A stretch of 64,000 nucleotides of DNA from Paenibacillus sp. Marseille-Q4541 (GTDB lineage Bacteria; Bacillota; Bacilli; Paenibacillales; Paenibacillaceae), in NCBI RefSeq assembly GCF_018310695.1, contig NZ_JAGXCY010000001.1, positions 372,001 to 436,000 of the forward strand, in the 5' to 3' direction. Under the pieces are notes generated by a model. It searched no databases. It was not told the origin of the DNA and saw only the letters and a list, made by a program, of their open reading frames with translations. Every line of letters begins with the position of its first letter. The first letter of the stretch is position 1. The position numbers were made by a program, and so were the translations under genes. This document shows positions 16,054 to 24,916 of this stretch, piece after piece.

Positions 16054-17526
16054 TTACTTCAGCTTATCTTCAAAAGAAGCTTTTGGATCTTTTTTCAGCT
16101 TGAGCAGCATTTCGTTGCCTTCCTTCTCCCACTCCGCCAAAGCCTCTTTTGGTGTCTTCTTGTTATCAATCACTTCACTAAAATACTTCTGCCCTACCTG
16201 ATCTACCTGCCACAAGTTCGGCATCGTTTGATATAACTTATTGGTATCTATACTTACAGGCGGAATCGGTTTAAGAGCATAAAAGGCTCCAATGTTATAA
16301 TCAAGGCCTTCCTTCGGCTTGATATAACTTTTACGAGAAACAAGCTCATAACTACTTCTTGCTCTAACCTTCGCCCACTCTTCTCCGTTCAGGAATTTGA
16401 CAAATTCCCAAGCATCTTCAGGGTTCTGAGCGCTGCTGTTAATCGCCATCAGATTACTGAGATACACATTTCCACCAACGCCTGGTTTCTCCTGATGAAC
16501 CGGCGGAGTAACGACATCCCAGTCAACTGGATCAAACTTTTCGTTCTTCTCCGCATACTTGTTATCATTAATCAATCGAGTTACATAACCATAATCGGCA
16601 ATCACCATGGCTACACGGCTTTCCATAAATAAGTTCCCCTGAAACGGATTAAATTCCTCGGTTGCTCCTCCAGAAGTAACATTCATGGCTTCTTGCCCAG
16701 CAATAATTTTGTCACGTGATAACTTGGAGATCGTAGACCACACTTTTTCCCACGAATCATTATCTACCGTCATCTTTTCTGCCTTTTCATCAAAAGTACG
16801 CAATTGCAAAGGTGCAGCATACGTCTGTGCATCATAAAACGGATCACCGGACCATTGATTCATCGATATCCCATAGATTCGGTCCTTGCCTTCACCACTT
16901 GCAACACGACGAGCTTTTTCAAAAATATCATCCCATGTCGACCCATCGACAGGCGGCTCTACGCCGGCTTTCTGGAAGATCGCTTTATTATAGAACAAAG
17001 CGGAAGAAGAAAATGTCGGAGTCAAAGCATAGATGCTGTTATCCCCAATATCCTTAATTCCATCAAGTACGGTCGGCACGATATCAGTTGTATCAAATTT
17101 GTCTTCTGCAATGAGAGGATCCAGCTGTTTCACCATATTTTCTTGGACCAAAGACTTCAGCATGCTTACATCCCCAATGATGACATCTACAGGATTATCG
17201 CCTGTCAGGAGCTTCTTCACCGATGCAAGGGTATCCGGCTGCTCAGGTTGTTCCTTTTGAGTATAGTCATAGTATTGATATTCGCTCTGGTCAACCGCAG
17301 GTACGATCTCGATAGTGATATTATCATGAAGCACTTCGAACACGTCCGTATACTGCTGACGGAAGTAGGAATCGTCGTTATTGCCGTAAAGTGTTCCAAT
17401 TCGTAGAACCCTTTCGGTATCATCAGATGGTTCTGCTGCTGTACAACCAGCAATCGCTGGTGCAACCAGTGTCATACAAGTAAGCAGCGTTACAACAGGA
17501 CGAGCGAACAAAGATTTCTTTTTCAT
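16054..17526 (-). CDS. Extracellular solute-binding lipoprotein (family 1-like)
   Basis: Binding protein expected to be anchored on the outer face of the membrane. The signal peptide ends in a lipobox (PAIAGC, Cys about 27), and the 490-residue mature part has the carbohydrate-binding-protein fold signature: VDVIIGDVSMLKSL, LTPTFSSSALFYNKAIFQKAG, GRVAMV-like (SRVAMVIADYG), NPEDAWEFVKFLNGEEW. Such proteins normally feed importers with two MalFG-type permeases, but here the neighbours are a MacB/FtsX-type permease, two ATPases and a membrane-fusion lipoprotein. It follows the second ATPase gene by 23 bases. Its ligand, and whether it works with this transporter, cannot be read from sequence. 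Confidence 0.85.
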   Translation of the reverse strand: MKKKSLFARPVVTLLTCMTLVAPAIAGCTAAEPSDDTERVLRIGTLYGNNDDSYFRQQYTDVFEVLHDNITIEIVPAVDQSEYQYYDYTQKEQPEQPDTLASVKKLLTGDNPVDVIIGDVSMLKSLVQENMVKQLDPLIAEDKFDTTDIVPTVLDGIKDIGDNSIYALTPTFSSSALFYNKAIFQKAGVEPPVDGSTWDDIFEKARRVASGEGKDRIYGISMNQWSGDPFYDAQTYAAPLQLRTFDEKAEKMTVDNDSWEKVWSTISKLSRDKIIAGQEAMNVTSGGATEEFNPFQGNLFMESRVAMVIADYGYVTRLINDNKYAEKNEKFDPVDWDVVTPPVHQEKPGVGGNVYLSNLMAINSSAQNPEDAWEFVKFLNGEEWAKVRARSSYELVSRKSYIKPKEGLDYNIGAFYALKPIPPVSIDTNKLYQTMPNLWQVDQVGQKYFSEVIDNKKTPKEALAEWEKEGNEMLLKLKKDPKASFEDKLK

Positions 17527-17549
17527 GTAGAAAATCTCCCTCTCTATGG

Positions 17550-18404
17550 TTACTTGGGCTGCGTAATCACGATACGTTCTCCATCAAACTCAAGCGTCGC
17601 CCGCTCACTGATGGACAGTGCTTCCAAATATTCTCTCGGTACCTGCAATCTTCCCGCACGATCAATGATGACAAAAGCCTCATGCACCTCATTACTGCCA
17701 GAAACACGTTCTGTATCTAGACTTGCATTCCGTTTCACAAACTCGGTGCTCGTCAGACCATCCCGAATGGCAACAATCCGATCCACTTTGTTAGCTAGCT
17801 GCAAGTCATGAGTAACAATGACAATACTGACCCCAAGTTCCTGATTCATTTTGCGAAAAATATCCATGATGCGATCACTTGTCTCACTATCAACAGATCC
17901 AGTAGGCTCATCCGCAAGCAGCAGCTTAGGCCTATTAGATAAAGAAATCGCAATAGCGACCCTCTGCTGTTCCCCTCCGGATAGTTGATAGAGCCTTGAA
18001 TGCATACGATCTTTCAGACCAACCCATTCAAGCAGTTGTCTAGCATACTGACGATCGTATTTACCTCCAAGCATCATGGGCGTCTCTACATTCTCAAGGG
18101 CTGTCATGTAGGGGAGCAGATTACGTCCGTTATTCTGCCAGATAAACCCGACCGTATGGCGCTTATACTCTACGAGCTGTGGTTCCGTCATTTTGAGCAG
18201 GTCCCAATCCCCAACGACGGCGGTTCCCGCAGAAGGACGATCCAGCCCGCCTAATATATTCAGCAGTGTTGATTTGCCACTTCCGCTGTTACCGATAATC
18301 GCCATCATTTCGCCGTCTTCCACCGTCAGGTTGAGTCCTTGCAGGGCGACCACTTCGACTTCACTCGATTTATAGATTTTGACCAAACCTTCACAGTGAA
18401 TCAT
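17550..18404 (-). CDS. ABC transporter ATPase (MacB/LolD type) with AbrB-like C-terminal tail
   Basis: ATPase partner of the FtsX-type permease. Residues 1-~230 are a complete nucleotide-binding domain: Walker A GNSGSGKST (about 39), Q-loop FIWQNN, signature LSGGEQQR, Walker B LLLADEPTG, H-loop VTHD. The last ~43 residues (FVIIDRAGRLQVPREYLEAL then a strand ending ERIVITQPK) match the pattern of an AbrB/MazE swapped-hairpin domain, here fused to an ABC ATPase. A 284-residue LolD-like ATPase is about 50 longer than usual, explained by this tail. It starts one base after the permease gene ends. The fold call of the tail is by eye; dimerisation or regulation would be plausible roles. Confidence 0.88.
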   Translation of the reverse strand: MIHCEGLVKIYKSSEVEVVALQGLNLTVEDGEMMAIIGNSGSGKSTLLNILGGLDRPSAGTAVVGDWDLLKMTEPQLVEYKRHTVGFIWQNNGRNLLPYMTALENVETPMMLGGKYDRQYARQLLEWVGLKDRMHSRLYQLSGGEQQRVAIAISLSNRPKLLLADEPTGSVDSETSDRIMDIFRKMNQELGVSIVIVTHDLQLANKVDRIVAIRDGLTSTEFVKRNASLDTERVSGSNEVHEAFVIIDRAGRLQVPREYLEALSISERATLEFDGERIVITQPK

Positions 18405-18405
18405 C

Positions 18406-21333
18406 TTACCGCTCCTCTCCCATTTTGACGGCTTGATGCACCTTCAGCCTGCGGATTTGCCATAGCAGCATTCCCGCACCGATGATCAGCATAACAAGCG
18501 TCACAGCATACAGCTGGAGGGTGTCACTTGCTTCAAAAACGATCCGAAAAGGAGGTACTTGCTGTTTTACATTGTCTGTCGTCTGAAGGAAAGGCAAGAA
18601 CAATCGGCTTGCGAGCTCACCAATCCCAATTCCGAGTACAATAGACAACCCCGCGGTAAAGATCTGTTCCAGCAGTAACATACCGCTGAGTTGTGCACGA
18701 GGCAGTCCCATCGCACGAAGTACCCCAAACTGAACCACACGACCTGACAGGTTAAAAAACCAGTACAGTACGTATCCGATCAAGGAGATCAGAATCGAAA
18801 CCAAAAATCCCAAACTTAGAATGCCGAATACGCCCCCTCTTGAAGGGTGCTTCCCTTCGGCCACGAGTTCAGTCCGTACATCTTTCACCGAGGAAAGTTC
18901 AATGCCTTCCCGGCCAAGTCGTTCAATAAGCGGTGCAACCAGTGCATCCGGCTCCATTTTGAGCCATACTTCATATGGAATCATTGGAACTTGATCATAG
19001 ATATAATCCAGATTGGTGATAAAAAACGGCGTCTCATCTGGATATTGTGCCGGCCAGTAAGGTAAAATGCCAAAAACAACAAACTCCATCATTTGTTCCT
19101 GCAAGGCAATGGATATAACATCTCCGCTCTCGAGTTGATATTTCTTAGCAAACCCAGATGGAATGATAACAGCTCCCTCATAATGACCGAGCAGATCTAG
19201 GTATTTATTCGGATGTGCAGGGAACAAGTCATTACGGAACCAAGCGACCTCGGCAAAATCCACGTTATCAATGCCGACTACCATACCTTGACCTACTGAT
19301 TTGCCCGACACTACCACATTCCCCTTCGTTTGCAGCACTCTGGCGGCATGTTCTACACCAGGAAGCTGGCGAAAAACTTCAAACGGAGGTTCGGAGTAAA
19401 TAATTTTGCCTGGAGCAGGCGAACCAGAACCTCCACCGCCGGCTCCACCTCCAGGGTTCCCCCCGCCAGAATTGCCGCCTCCGGCGCCTGGGTTTCCACC
19501 CCCAGTACCTGGTGATCCAGAACCCCCTCCACTCCCTGAATTTCCTCCACCGCTTGGTAACGTCTCCGCTGTCCCTTCCCATACCGTCTGCATCACGACA
19601 TCTGTGCCATATCGATACAAGGTTCGTTCAGTCGAGTTCAGGTCAATGGTCCTCGCTGCGGATGCATTGTAGACACCCAGACCGAGTGTTAAAACAAGCA
19701 GAATCATCAAAGGATAATATGAAGAAGAAGAGCGTGAAAGCTGTGTTAGCGTAAGATAGATAGGCACCGGAAAAATTTTACGTCCCATCCATCCCAGTAA
19801 CCGAAGTATCCATGGGAAAATGCGTAAGAAAAACAATCCAGCTGCAAAAATAAACAAGGCAGGCACAAAAAATAGAAAAGGCTGTACTTGCAGCTGATCT
19901 GTGGTCATCCCTGTTTGAAATGTCAGCATCTGTCTTTCATAGAACAGGTAATAGCCATAACCGGCAAGACCCAGCAATAAAATGTCAATATACCAACGTT
20001 GCCAGACTGGTTTCCGGTCACTTCTCGCTTGCCGGCGTTTCGCATCGACGATCGTAGATCTGGCATAGCTCATCGCTGGAATTACGGAAGCAATAATAGA
20101 AGCTATTACAGCAACAGCACCGAGTAAAATCGCATCTTGCGTAATACCAATCGGAATCGATTTGCGATCTACAAAAGATAGGAACCCACTCGCAGAGCCG
20201 ATGCTTTTTGCCATAAACCAGCCCAGGAATGGCCCTGCAACCATCGCCACTGCTCCGAGGATGATCCCCTCTAGTAAATAAAGGATGACAATTTGTCTGG
20301 CAGAAGCCCCGCGGCTGCGAAGAACCGCAATATCACTTTCCTGCTTTTGCAATGACTGCCTGGCATTCATAACGATAAAATAAAACACCATCGCAATCAT
20401 CGGAACCGCCAGCGTAAACAGCATCGTTTGGAGCTGCAAGCTTTGCTTTCGAAAATTAGCAAGCAAATCACCAAAAGAAATATCCACTTTTGTATCCTTT
20501 AGCTTCTGATAGAGTTCCACATCCAGACGCTCCAGCGTATTTCCGAGAGAAGGAAGCTGACTCGTCTTAATTTGACTAAGATCAAAAGCGTAATACCACT
20601 TAGACGTTTGTATAGGAACGCCCTTATCAGCGAGCAGATAAGCATCAAACAAGGCCGGGTCTACATAAAATCCGTTCATCATCCCTTCAAAGCCTTGGAC
20701 CCAGTAAGGATCGGCCATGTCATCCGGCGTAAATGCACCGACAATTTTGACGCGGAGCGTGAGATCGAGACCACTGTAAACGGGATATTCCAAAATATCT
20801 CCGACATGAAGATCATTCCGGTACATTCCTTCTTCTAACATGACCGCTTCAATGAGATTTTCCTGTGCCTGATTTCCCGGAAGCACGCCTTGGTTCATCG
20901 TTACATGACTTTTGAGATCGCTCATCGAACCTATCGTCATTGAACGAATTCGGCTTGCATCTACTTTCTCCGGATCTTCAGGACTTACTTCCGTACTTCG
21001 AATGGATCTAATATTGACATACGTATCATAGTCAAAACCAATCTTGGCGGGGATATCCTGCTGAATAAATCGATCAACTTCTTCGAGTGACCGCAAATCC
21101 GTCTTCGTCCCCCCAGGAGCCTGGTAACTCATAAGTAAGGAACCGGCAGGCATTCCGCTGCTTTCATCCTCAAGTGACTGAGCAACAACCCGCTTCAGTG
21201 CACCATCGGCGTACATGGGAATACTCACTGTAAAGCCAACCGCTACAATAAGGCCAATCAGGGTACTCAAGGTCAGCCAACGTGTGTTCCATATTTTACG
21301 AGACAACAGTCGTAACAAAGGTAGTCCTTTCAT
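18406..21333 (-). CDS. FtsX-family ABC transporter permease with glycine-rich loop
   Basis: Large MacB/LolC-like permease, 975 residues. One N-terminal helix (~15-35) is followed by an extracytoplasmic domain, a first FtsX unit (~300-430; LFTLAVPMIAMVFYFIVMNA, ESDIAVLRSRGASARQIVIL), further helices near 450-550, and a second FtsX unit at the C-terminus (~825-965; GVLRAMGLPRAQLSGML). Between residues ~593 and 642 (nt 19408-19555) is a low-complexity linker of Gly, Ser, Pro and Asn with no predicted fold. Such mechanotransmission permeases move lipoproteins or peptides, or drive extracytoplasmic conformational change. The start overlaps the stop of the membrane-fusion gene (TAATG). Confidence 0.9.
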   Translation of the reverse strand: MKGLPLLRLLSRKIWNTRWLTLSTLIGLIVAVGFTVSIPMYADGALKRVVAQSLEDESSGMPAGSLLMSYQAPGGTKTDLRSLEEVDRFIQQDIPAKIGFDYDTYVNIRSIRSTEVSPEDPEKVDASRIRSMTIGSMSDLKSHVTMNQGVLPGNQAQENLIEAVMLEEGMYRNDLHVGDILEYPVYSGLDLTLRVKIVGAFTPDDMADPYWVQGFEGMMNGFYVDPALFDAYLLADKGVPIQTSKWYYAFDLSQIKTSQLPSLGNTLERLDVELYQKLKDTKVDISFGDLLANFRKQSLQLQTMLFTLAVPMIAMVFYFIVMNARQSLQKQESDIAVLRSRGASARQIVILYLLEGIILGAVAMVAGPFLGWFMAKSIGSASGFLSFVDRKSIPIGITQDAILLGAVAVIASIIASVIPAMSYARSTIVDAKRRQARSDRKPVWQRWYIDILLLGLAGYGYYLFYERQMLTFQTGMTTDQLQVQPFLFFVPALFIFAAGLFFLRIFPWILRLLGWMGRKIFPVPIYLTLTQLSRSSSSYYPLMILLVLTLGLGVYNASAARTIDLNSTERTLYRYGTDVVMQTVWEGTAETLPSGGGNSGSGGGSGSPGTGGGNPGAGGGNSGGGNPGGGAGGGGSGSPAPGKIIYSEPPFEVFRQLPGVEHAARVLQTKGNVVVSGKSVGQGMVVGIDNVDFAEVAWFRNDLFPAHPNKYLDLLGHYEGAVIIPSGFAKKYQLESGDVISIALQEQMMEFVVFGILPYWPAQYPDETPFFITNLDYIYDQVPMIPYEVWLKMEPDALVAPLIERLGREGIELSSVKDVRTELVAEGKHPSRGGVFGILSLGFLVSILISLIGYVLYWFFNLSGRVVQFGVLRAMGLPRAQLSGMLLLEQIFTAGLSIVLGIGIGELASRLFLPFLQTTDNVKQQVPPFRIVFEASDTLQLYAVTLVMLIIGAGMLLWQIRRLKVHQAVKMGEER

Positions 21334-22439
21334 TACCTTCCAACCACCTTCTGCCCTGGCGTAAGCCCTTTGAGAATCTCCACATCCGTAGATGTCTGCT
21401 GTCCTACTTCAACATCCACTTCCCGTTTGCTTCCATCGCTCTCTACCACTTGGACATACGTTCTTGATCCAATAGAGCGAAGAGCTGAGATCGGAATAAG
21501 AATAGCATCCTCTTTGCGCTTCGTTACGACACTTACCGTTAGCGGCGTACCTCTGTTTAGTCCCTTAGGCCACTTATCCATTTCTACAATAACGTATTTA
21601 TCAAGTGATTCTTGTGCAGGAGGTGTTCCTTCCCCTCCGTTATTTCCACTACTCGAGTTTGAATCCAGATTGACAGGCATGACTTTAATAGCACCCTGGT
21701 GTACACCAGCTCCGTTAATGTCTATCTCTGCCTTCATCCCTGCTGCAATAACCTCAAGATCTTCCTTCGCAAAAGTAGCTGCAACTACTAGATTAGAAGT
21801 ATCAGCAATGGTAGCAATCGGATCATATGCCTTGACCGCTGCCCCTTTTTCAACTTCGACACTGAGTACCGTACCGCTAAAAGGAGCCCCTAACGAAGAC
21901 TTGCTGACCTGCTCCTCTAGATCCGTCAACTCCTGCCTCTGTTCTTCAAACGTTATGACCGCTTCTTCATACTCGACAGGATCCATTTCTTCCTTTTTAC
22001 GAAGCGTCTCTTTCATCTGCACTTCCGATTTACGAATTTGTAATTTCTTTTGACGAATTTGTTTGTTAATTTCCTCTACATCAAGCACAGCAATTTGCTG
22101 TCCGGCCTTTACCTTATCTCCAGGTTTCACGTAGAGTTCCTTTACATGCATGCCATCGAGTGTAAAATAAGCCTTCTCTTCGCGCTGACTCATCAGCTTA
22201 CCCGAACCTGACACTTTGGTTTCAATCGTCTCGGTTCTCACTTCATACTCCGGTTTTTTGGAGATGGTTGGCGGTGTAATAGGCGGAAGAACTTCTTCTT
22301 CTGGCTCAGCCGGCAGTAGGGAACAGCCTGTCAATGAAAGACTAAGCGTTCCGATCAAAATAAACTGGGTCCATCGTTTGCCCGTCATAGGCAGGTGCTT
22401 GTTATGTAATAAATTTGCCGTCCACCATCTCGTAAACAT
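21333..22439 (-). CDS. HlyD/MacA-type membrane-fusion lipoprotein
   Basis: Periplasmic-adaptor-like protein of an ABC exporter, 368 residues. A signal sequence ends in the lipobox LSLTGC. The mature protein has a biotinyl-lipoyl half-motif (GMHVKELYVKPGDKVKAGQQ), a coiled-coil hairpin (~115-170, rich in Lys, Glu, Gln), a second half (GAPFSGTVLSVEVEKGAAV) and a C-terminal barrel (LIPISALRSIGSRTYVQVV). I place the start at 22439 because GGAGG lies 9 bases upstream; this overlaps the ATPase gene by 38 bases. The ATG at 22388 gives a more usual signal length but has no ribosome binding site. MacA-like proteins occur with MacB-type permeases in Firmicutes too. Confidence 0.88.
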   Translation of the reverse strand: MFTRWWTANLLHNKHLPMTGKRWTQFILIGTLSLSLTGCSLLPAEPEEEVLPPITPPTISKKPEYEVRTETIETKVSGSGKLMSQREEKAYFTLDGMHVKELYVKPGDKVKAGQQIAVLDVEEINKQIRQKKLQIRKSEVQMKETLRKKEEMDPVEYEEAVITFEEQRQELTDLEEQVSKSSLGAPFSGTVLSVEVEKGAAVKAYDPIATIADTSNLVVAATFAKEDLEVIAAGMKAEIDINGAGVHQGAIKVMPVNLDSNSSSGNNGGEGTPPAQESLDKYVIVEMDKWPKGLNRGTPLTVSVVTKRKEDAILIPISALRSIGSRTYVQVVESDGSKREVDVEVGQQTSTDVEILKGLTPGQKVVGR

Positions 22440-23220
22440 GGTCTGCAACCTCCAAAATCGTAGGATCATGTGTCGTCATACAGATGCTGACGTTTTCTGT
22501 CGCAATAATACTTCGAAATACAGCCATAATTTGTGCTCCCATTTTGGAGTCCAGCTCGGCAGTAGGTTCGTCAGCTAAAAGCAGTTTCGGTCTGTGCGCA
22601 ATAGCTTTGGCAATAGCGACACGTTGTTGTTCCCCGCCAGACAGTTCAAAAGGTCTGTGTTTCGCTCGCTTCGTCAAACCTACGAGTTCTAGACAATAAG
22701 CGACACGCTGGTTCCATTCTCCTTTGGGAACACCTGCCATACGAAGCGACAGCTCTACATTCTCCCAAGCAGATAATAGAGGCATCAATGCATAGGCTTG
22801 GAAAATAAAGCCGATCTCCTGACGTCTCATGCGAGTGCGGAAAGCATCTCCTGCTTCATGTAGTCCTCTCCCATCAAAATAAATCTCACCGCTCGTCGGC
22901 TGATCCAGTCCTCCAAGCATATTGAGAAGGGTTGTCTTTCCTGAACCTGAACGACCTTTCAACATGACCAGCTGTTCTGGCTGCACTTCCATATTAATTC
23001 CTTTAAGTACGTGAATCGCTCTTCCACCCGTTTCAAAACTTCGGTGTACTTCGTTTACTTGTAGAACAGGACCTTTGGGCATCTCTTCCTCATGACCTAA
23101 TTCTGCATCCATCATGGGCTCATCCTTAATAAGAGCTTGTTCCTGTTCAACCGTCATCTTTGTCTCTTCCGTTTCCGAATCACTGTGTCTTTTGACTTTT
23201 CGAAAGGGTATTCGAATCAT
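22402..23220 (-). CDS. ABC transporter ATPase (MacB/LolD type), first gene of the export operon
   Basis: Second nucleotide-binding protein of the operon, 272 residues. A charged, Glu/Lys-rich N-terminal extension of ~50 residues precedes the ATPase domain: Walker A GRSGSGKTT, Q-loop FIFQAY, signature LSGGEQQRVAIAKA, Walker B LLLADEPTAEL, H-loop TTHD. The extension is unusual for the family and may be a localisation or regulatory tail. The start is the ATG at 23220 behind a GGGGGG ribosome binding site. With the ATPase at 17550-18404 it could form a heterodimer on the single permease, or the two may serve the same permease under different conditions. Confidence 0.9.
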   Translation of the reverse strand: MIRIPFRKVKRHSDSETEETKMTVEQEQALIKDEPMMDAELGHEEEMPKGPVLQVNEVHRSFETGGRAIHVLKGINMEVQPEQLVMLKGRSGSGKTTLLNMLGGLDQPTSGEIYFDGRGLHEAGDAFRTRMRRQEIGFIFQAYALMPLLSAWENVELSLRMAGVPKGEWNQRVAYCLELVGLTKRAKHRPFELSGGEQQRVAIAKAIAHRPKLLLADEPTAELDSKMGAQIMAVFRSIIATENVSICMTTHDPTILEVADHVYEMVDGKFIT

Positions 23221-23347
23221 AACTCGCCCCCCAAGCAAACAAGGAAATTAATAGAATATAATTCCAATTATTTCTATCCTGCATTATAAACGACATGAAT
23301 AAGGAAGAAGTTACAACCTTTTAAAGATATTTCTAGAATTTTGGCGT

Positions 23348-23381
23348 AAAAAAAGAGCGCCCACTTCAAGGGACACTCTTT
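23348..23381 (-). terminator. Terminator of the pyrimidine operon
   Basis: On the minus strand AAAGAGTGTCC pairs (with two G-T pairs) with GGCGCTCTTT, followed by a run of seven T. It lies 51 bases after the pyrE stop codon. Confidence 0.8.
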
Positions 23382-23431
23382 ATCTTTCATTTGTATCATT
23401 CGAATTTATATTTCGAAAGGGTGTAAGTTTG

Positions 23432-24073
23432 CTAGATTCCGAACGAAGATGGATCTTCTCTCCAAGAGCGAAGGAGCGCCAAATCTTCTTCGGCAATAGT
23501 CCCTTCACGCAGTGCAACTTCGATAAGTGCAGTATAATTGGACAAACTTTGAAGCGGTATTCCTGCTTCTTCAAAAGCATTTGTCGCACGATCTAGCTGA
23601 TAGCTGAAAATTGCGAGTACTGCCAGTGCCTCTGCCCCAGCTTCTTGTACAGCCTTCGCTGCTTTCAAGGAGCTACCTCCTGTTGAGATCAGATCTTCGA
23701 TGACAATTACTTTTTGTCCTTCTTTTACTAAACCTTCGATCAGGTTCTCCTTACCATGACCTTTTGCTTTGTCACGGATATAGATCATCGGTAGTCCCAG
23801 TTTTTGAGCCACAAAAGCGGCATGAGGAATTCCTGCCGTTGCCGTTCCTGCAATCACTTCTGTCTCTGGATACTGCTCACGAATTACCGCAGCAAACGAT
23901 TCAGCAATTAGATCACGAATTTCAGGATAAGACATCGTTAAACGATTATCACAGTAGATTGGAGATTTAATTCCAGATGTCCAGGTAAAAGGCTGGTTCG
24001 GACGAAGCGCTACCGCCTCGATGTTTAATAGTTTGGAAGCGAGTTTCTCAGGGATACTTGTTAGGTTTGTCAT
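23432..24073 (-). CDS. pyrE: Orotate phosphoribosyltransferase
   Basis: Converts orotate and PRPP to OMP, the fifth step of UMP synthesis. The 213 residues carry the PRPP-binding motif [18 protein letters not shown] (about 120-137) and the conserved [13 protein letters not shown] near the N-terminus. Length is typical. The start overlaps the pyrF stop by one base (TAATG). Last gene of the operon, followed by a terminator. Confidence 0.97.
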   Translation of the reverse strand: MTNLTSIPEKLASKLLNIEAVALRPNQPFTWTSGIKSPIYCDNRLTMSYPEIRDLIAESFAAVIREQYPETEVIAGTATAGIPHAAFVAQKLGLPMIYIRDKAKGHGKENLIEGLVKEGQKVIVIEDLISTGGSSLKAAKAVQEAGAEALAVLAIFSYQLDRATNAFEEAGIPLQSLSNYTALIEVALREGTIAEEDLALLRSWREDPSSFGI

Positions 24074-24804
24074 TAGTTCATCATCTCCTCAATGATTTGC
24101 TGTGCCGCTTCACGCGGATTTGCAGATTCAGTAATGGGTCTGCCCACTACGATAAAATGGCTGCCGCCAGAAATAGCTTGTCCTGGTGTCATTACTCTAG
24201 ACTGATCTCCCATACGGCTACCTGCTGGCCGGATACCTGGCGTAACCGTGTAAAAATCTGCTCCACAGGCTTCGCTTATTGCCTTTACTTCCAGGGGAGA
24301 AGCGACTACTCCATGTAGTCCTGCTTCCTTAGCAAGCTTCGCATAACGCACCACAGTGTCCTCTACTTCACCAGGAATGCCGATTTCTTCGTTCATGGTG
24401 CTGCGGTCTGTGCTTGTGAGCTGAGTGACAGCAATAATTGTAGGCAGATTAAGGTCTTCCTCTTCTGCTGCCTGCTTTGCACCTGCAAGAGCTGCAGACA
24501 TCATTTCTTTCCCTCCTGCAGCGTGAACATTAAACATATCCACACCAAGACGAGTTACGCTGTGTGAACCGCCTCGAACGGTGTTGGGAATATCGTGCAT
24601 TTTCACATCAAGAAAGACAGAGTAACCTTTCTCCTTGAGTTCCTTAACAAACTCGGGACCTGCTGCATAAAACAGCTGCATGCCCACTTTCATGTAACAT
24701 GGAATACCTTCCAGTTCCTGTGTGAGTTTTCTTGCTTTCTCTACATCAGGGTAATCCAAAGCAACCATGAGTCTTCCAGCCATTTGTTTGTATTCTGGTG
24801 TCAT
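24073..24804 (-). CDS. pyrF: Orotidine 5'-phosphate decarboxylase
   Basis: Final step to UMP. TIM-barrel enzyme of 243 residues with the catalytic Asp-Lys-Asp region [13 protein letters not shown] (about 60-72) and the phosphate-binding loop [12 protein letters not shown] near the C-terminus. LMVALDYPD at the N-terminus is also family-typical. In B. subtilis pyrK and pyrD separate carB from this gene; here only 112 bases with a hairpin do. AAGGAG lies 13 bases upstream of the ATG, somewhat far. Confidence 0.97.
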   Translation of the reverse strand: MTPEYKQMAGRLMVALDYPDVEKARKLTQELEGIPCYMKVGMQLFYAAGPEFVKELKEKGYSVFLDVKMHDIPNTVRGGSHSVTRLGVDMFNVHAAGGKEMMSAALAGAKQAAEEEDLNLPTIIAVTQLTSTDRSTMNEEIGIPGEVEDTVVRYAKLAKEAGLHGVVASPLEVKAISEACGADFYTVTPGIRPAGSRMGDQSRVMTPGQAISGGSHFIVVGRPITESANPREAAQQIIEEMMN

Positions 24805-24843
24805 TTAACGAGCCACACTCCTTTGCGTTTTTATCCGTGATAA

Positions 24844-24887
24844 AGGACATCAAGTCCAGCCCACTTGCTCGGGCCGACCGATGTCCT
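24844..24887 (-). other. Hairpin between carB and pyrF
   Basis: On the minus strand AGGACATC (24880-24887) pairs with GATGTCCT (24844-24851); inside it GCCC pairs with GGGC. Only TTTAT follows, so it is a weak terminator at best and could instead be an RNA processing or stability element in the operon mRNA. Confidence 0.5.
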
Positions 24888-24916
24888 CTTGTAGAATTCA
24901 CTCTAATCTATGCGGA

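Noticed and set aside
16804..17406. 200-codon plus-strand frame opposite the solute-binding protein gene
   Set aside because: Shadow frame with no start signals; the minus-strand gene is unambiguous.
19406..19672. Plus-strand proline-rich frame (PPPPAPPP type)
   Set aside because: It is the antisense reading of the Gly-rich linker codons of the permease gene; no ribosome binding site or promoter.
21370..22053. 227-codon plus-strand frame opposite the membrane-fusion gene
   Set aside because: Ser/Thr-rich shadow of a clear coding sequence; no family features.
23283..23288. TATAAT box upstream of the ABC export operon
   Set aside because: A perfect -10 on the minus strand, but no -35 at 16-18 bases; not enough to call a promoter.
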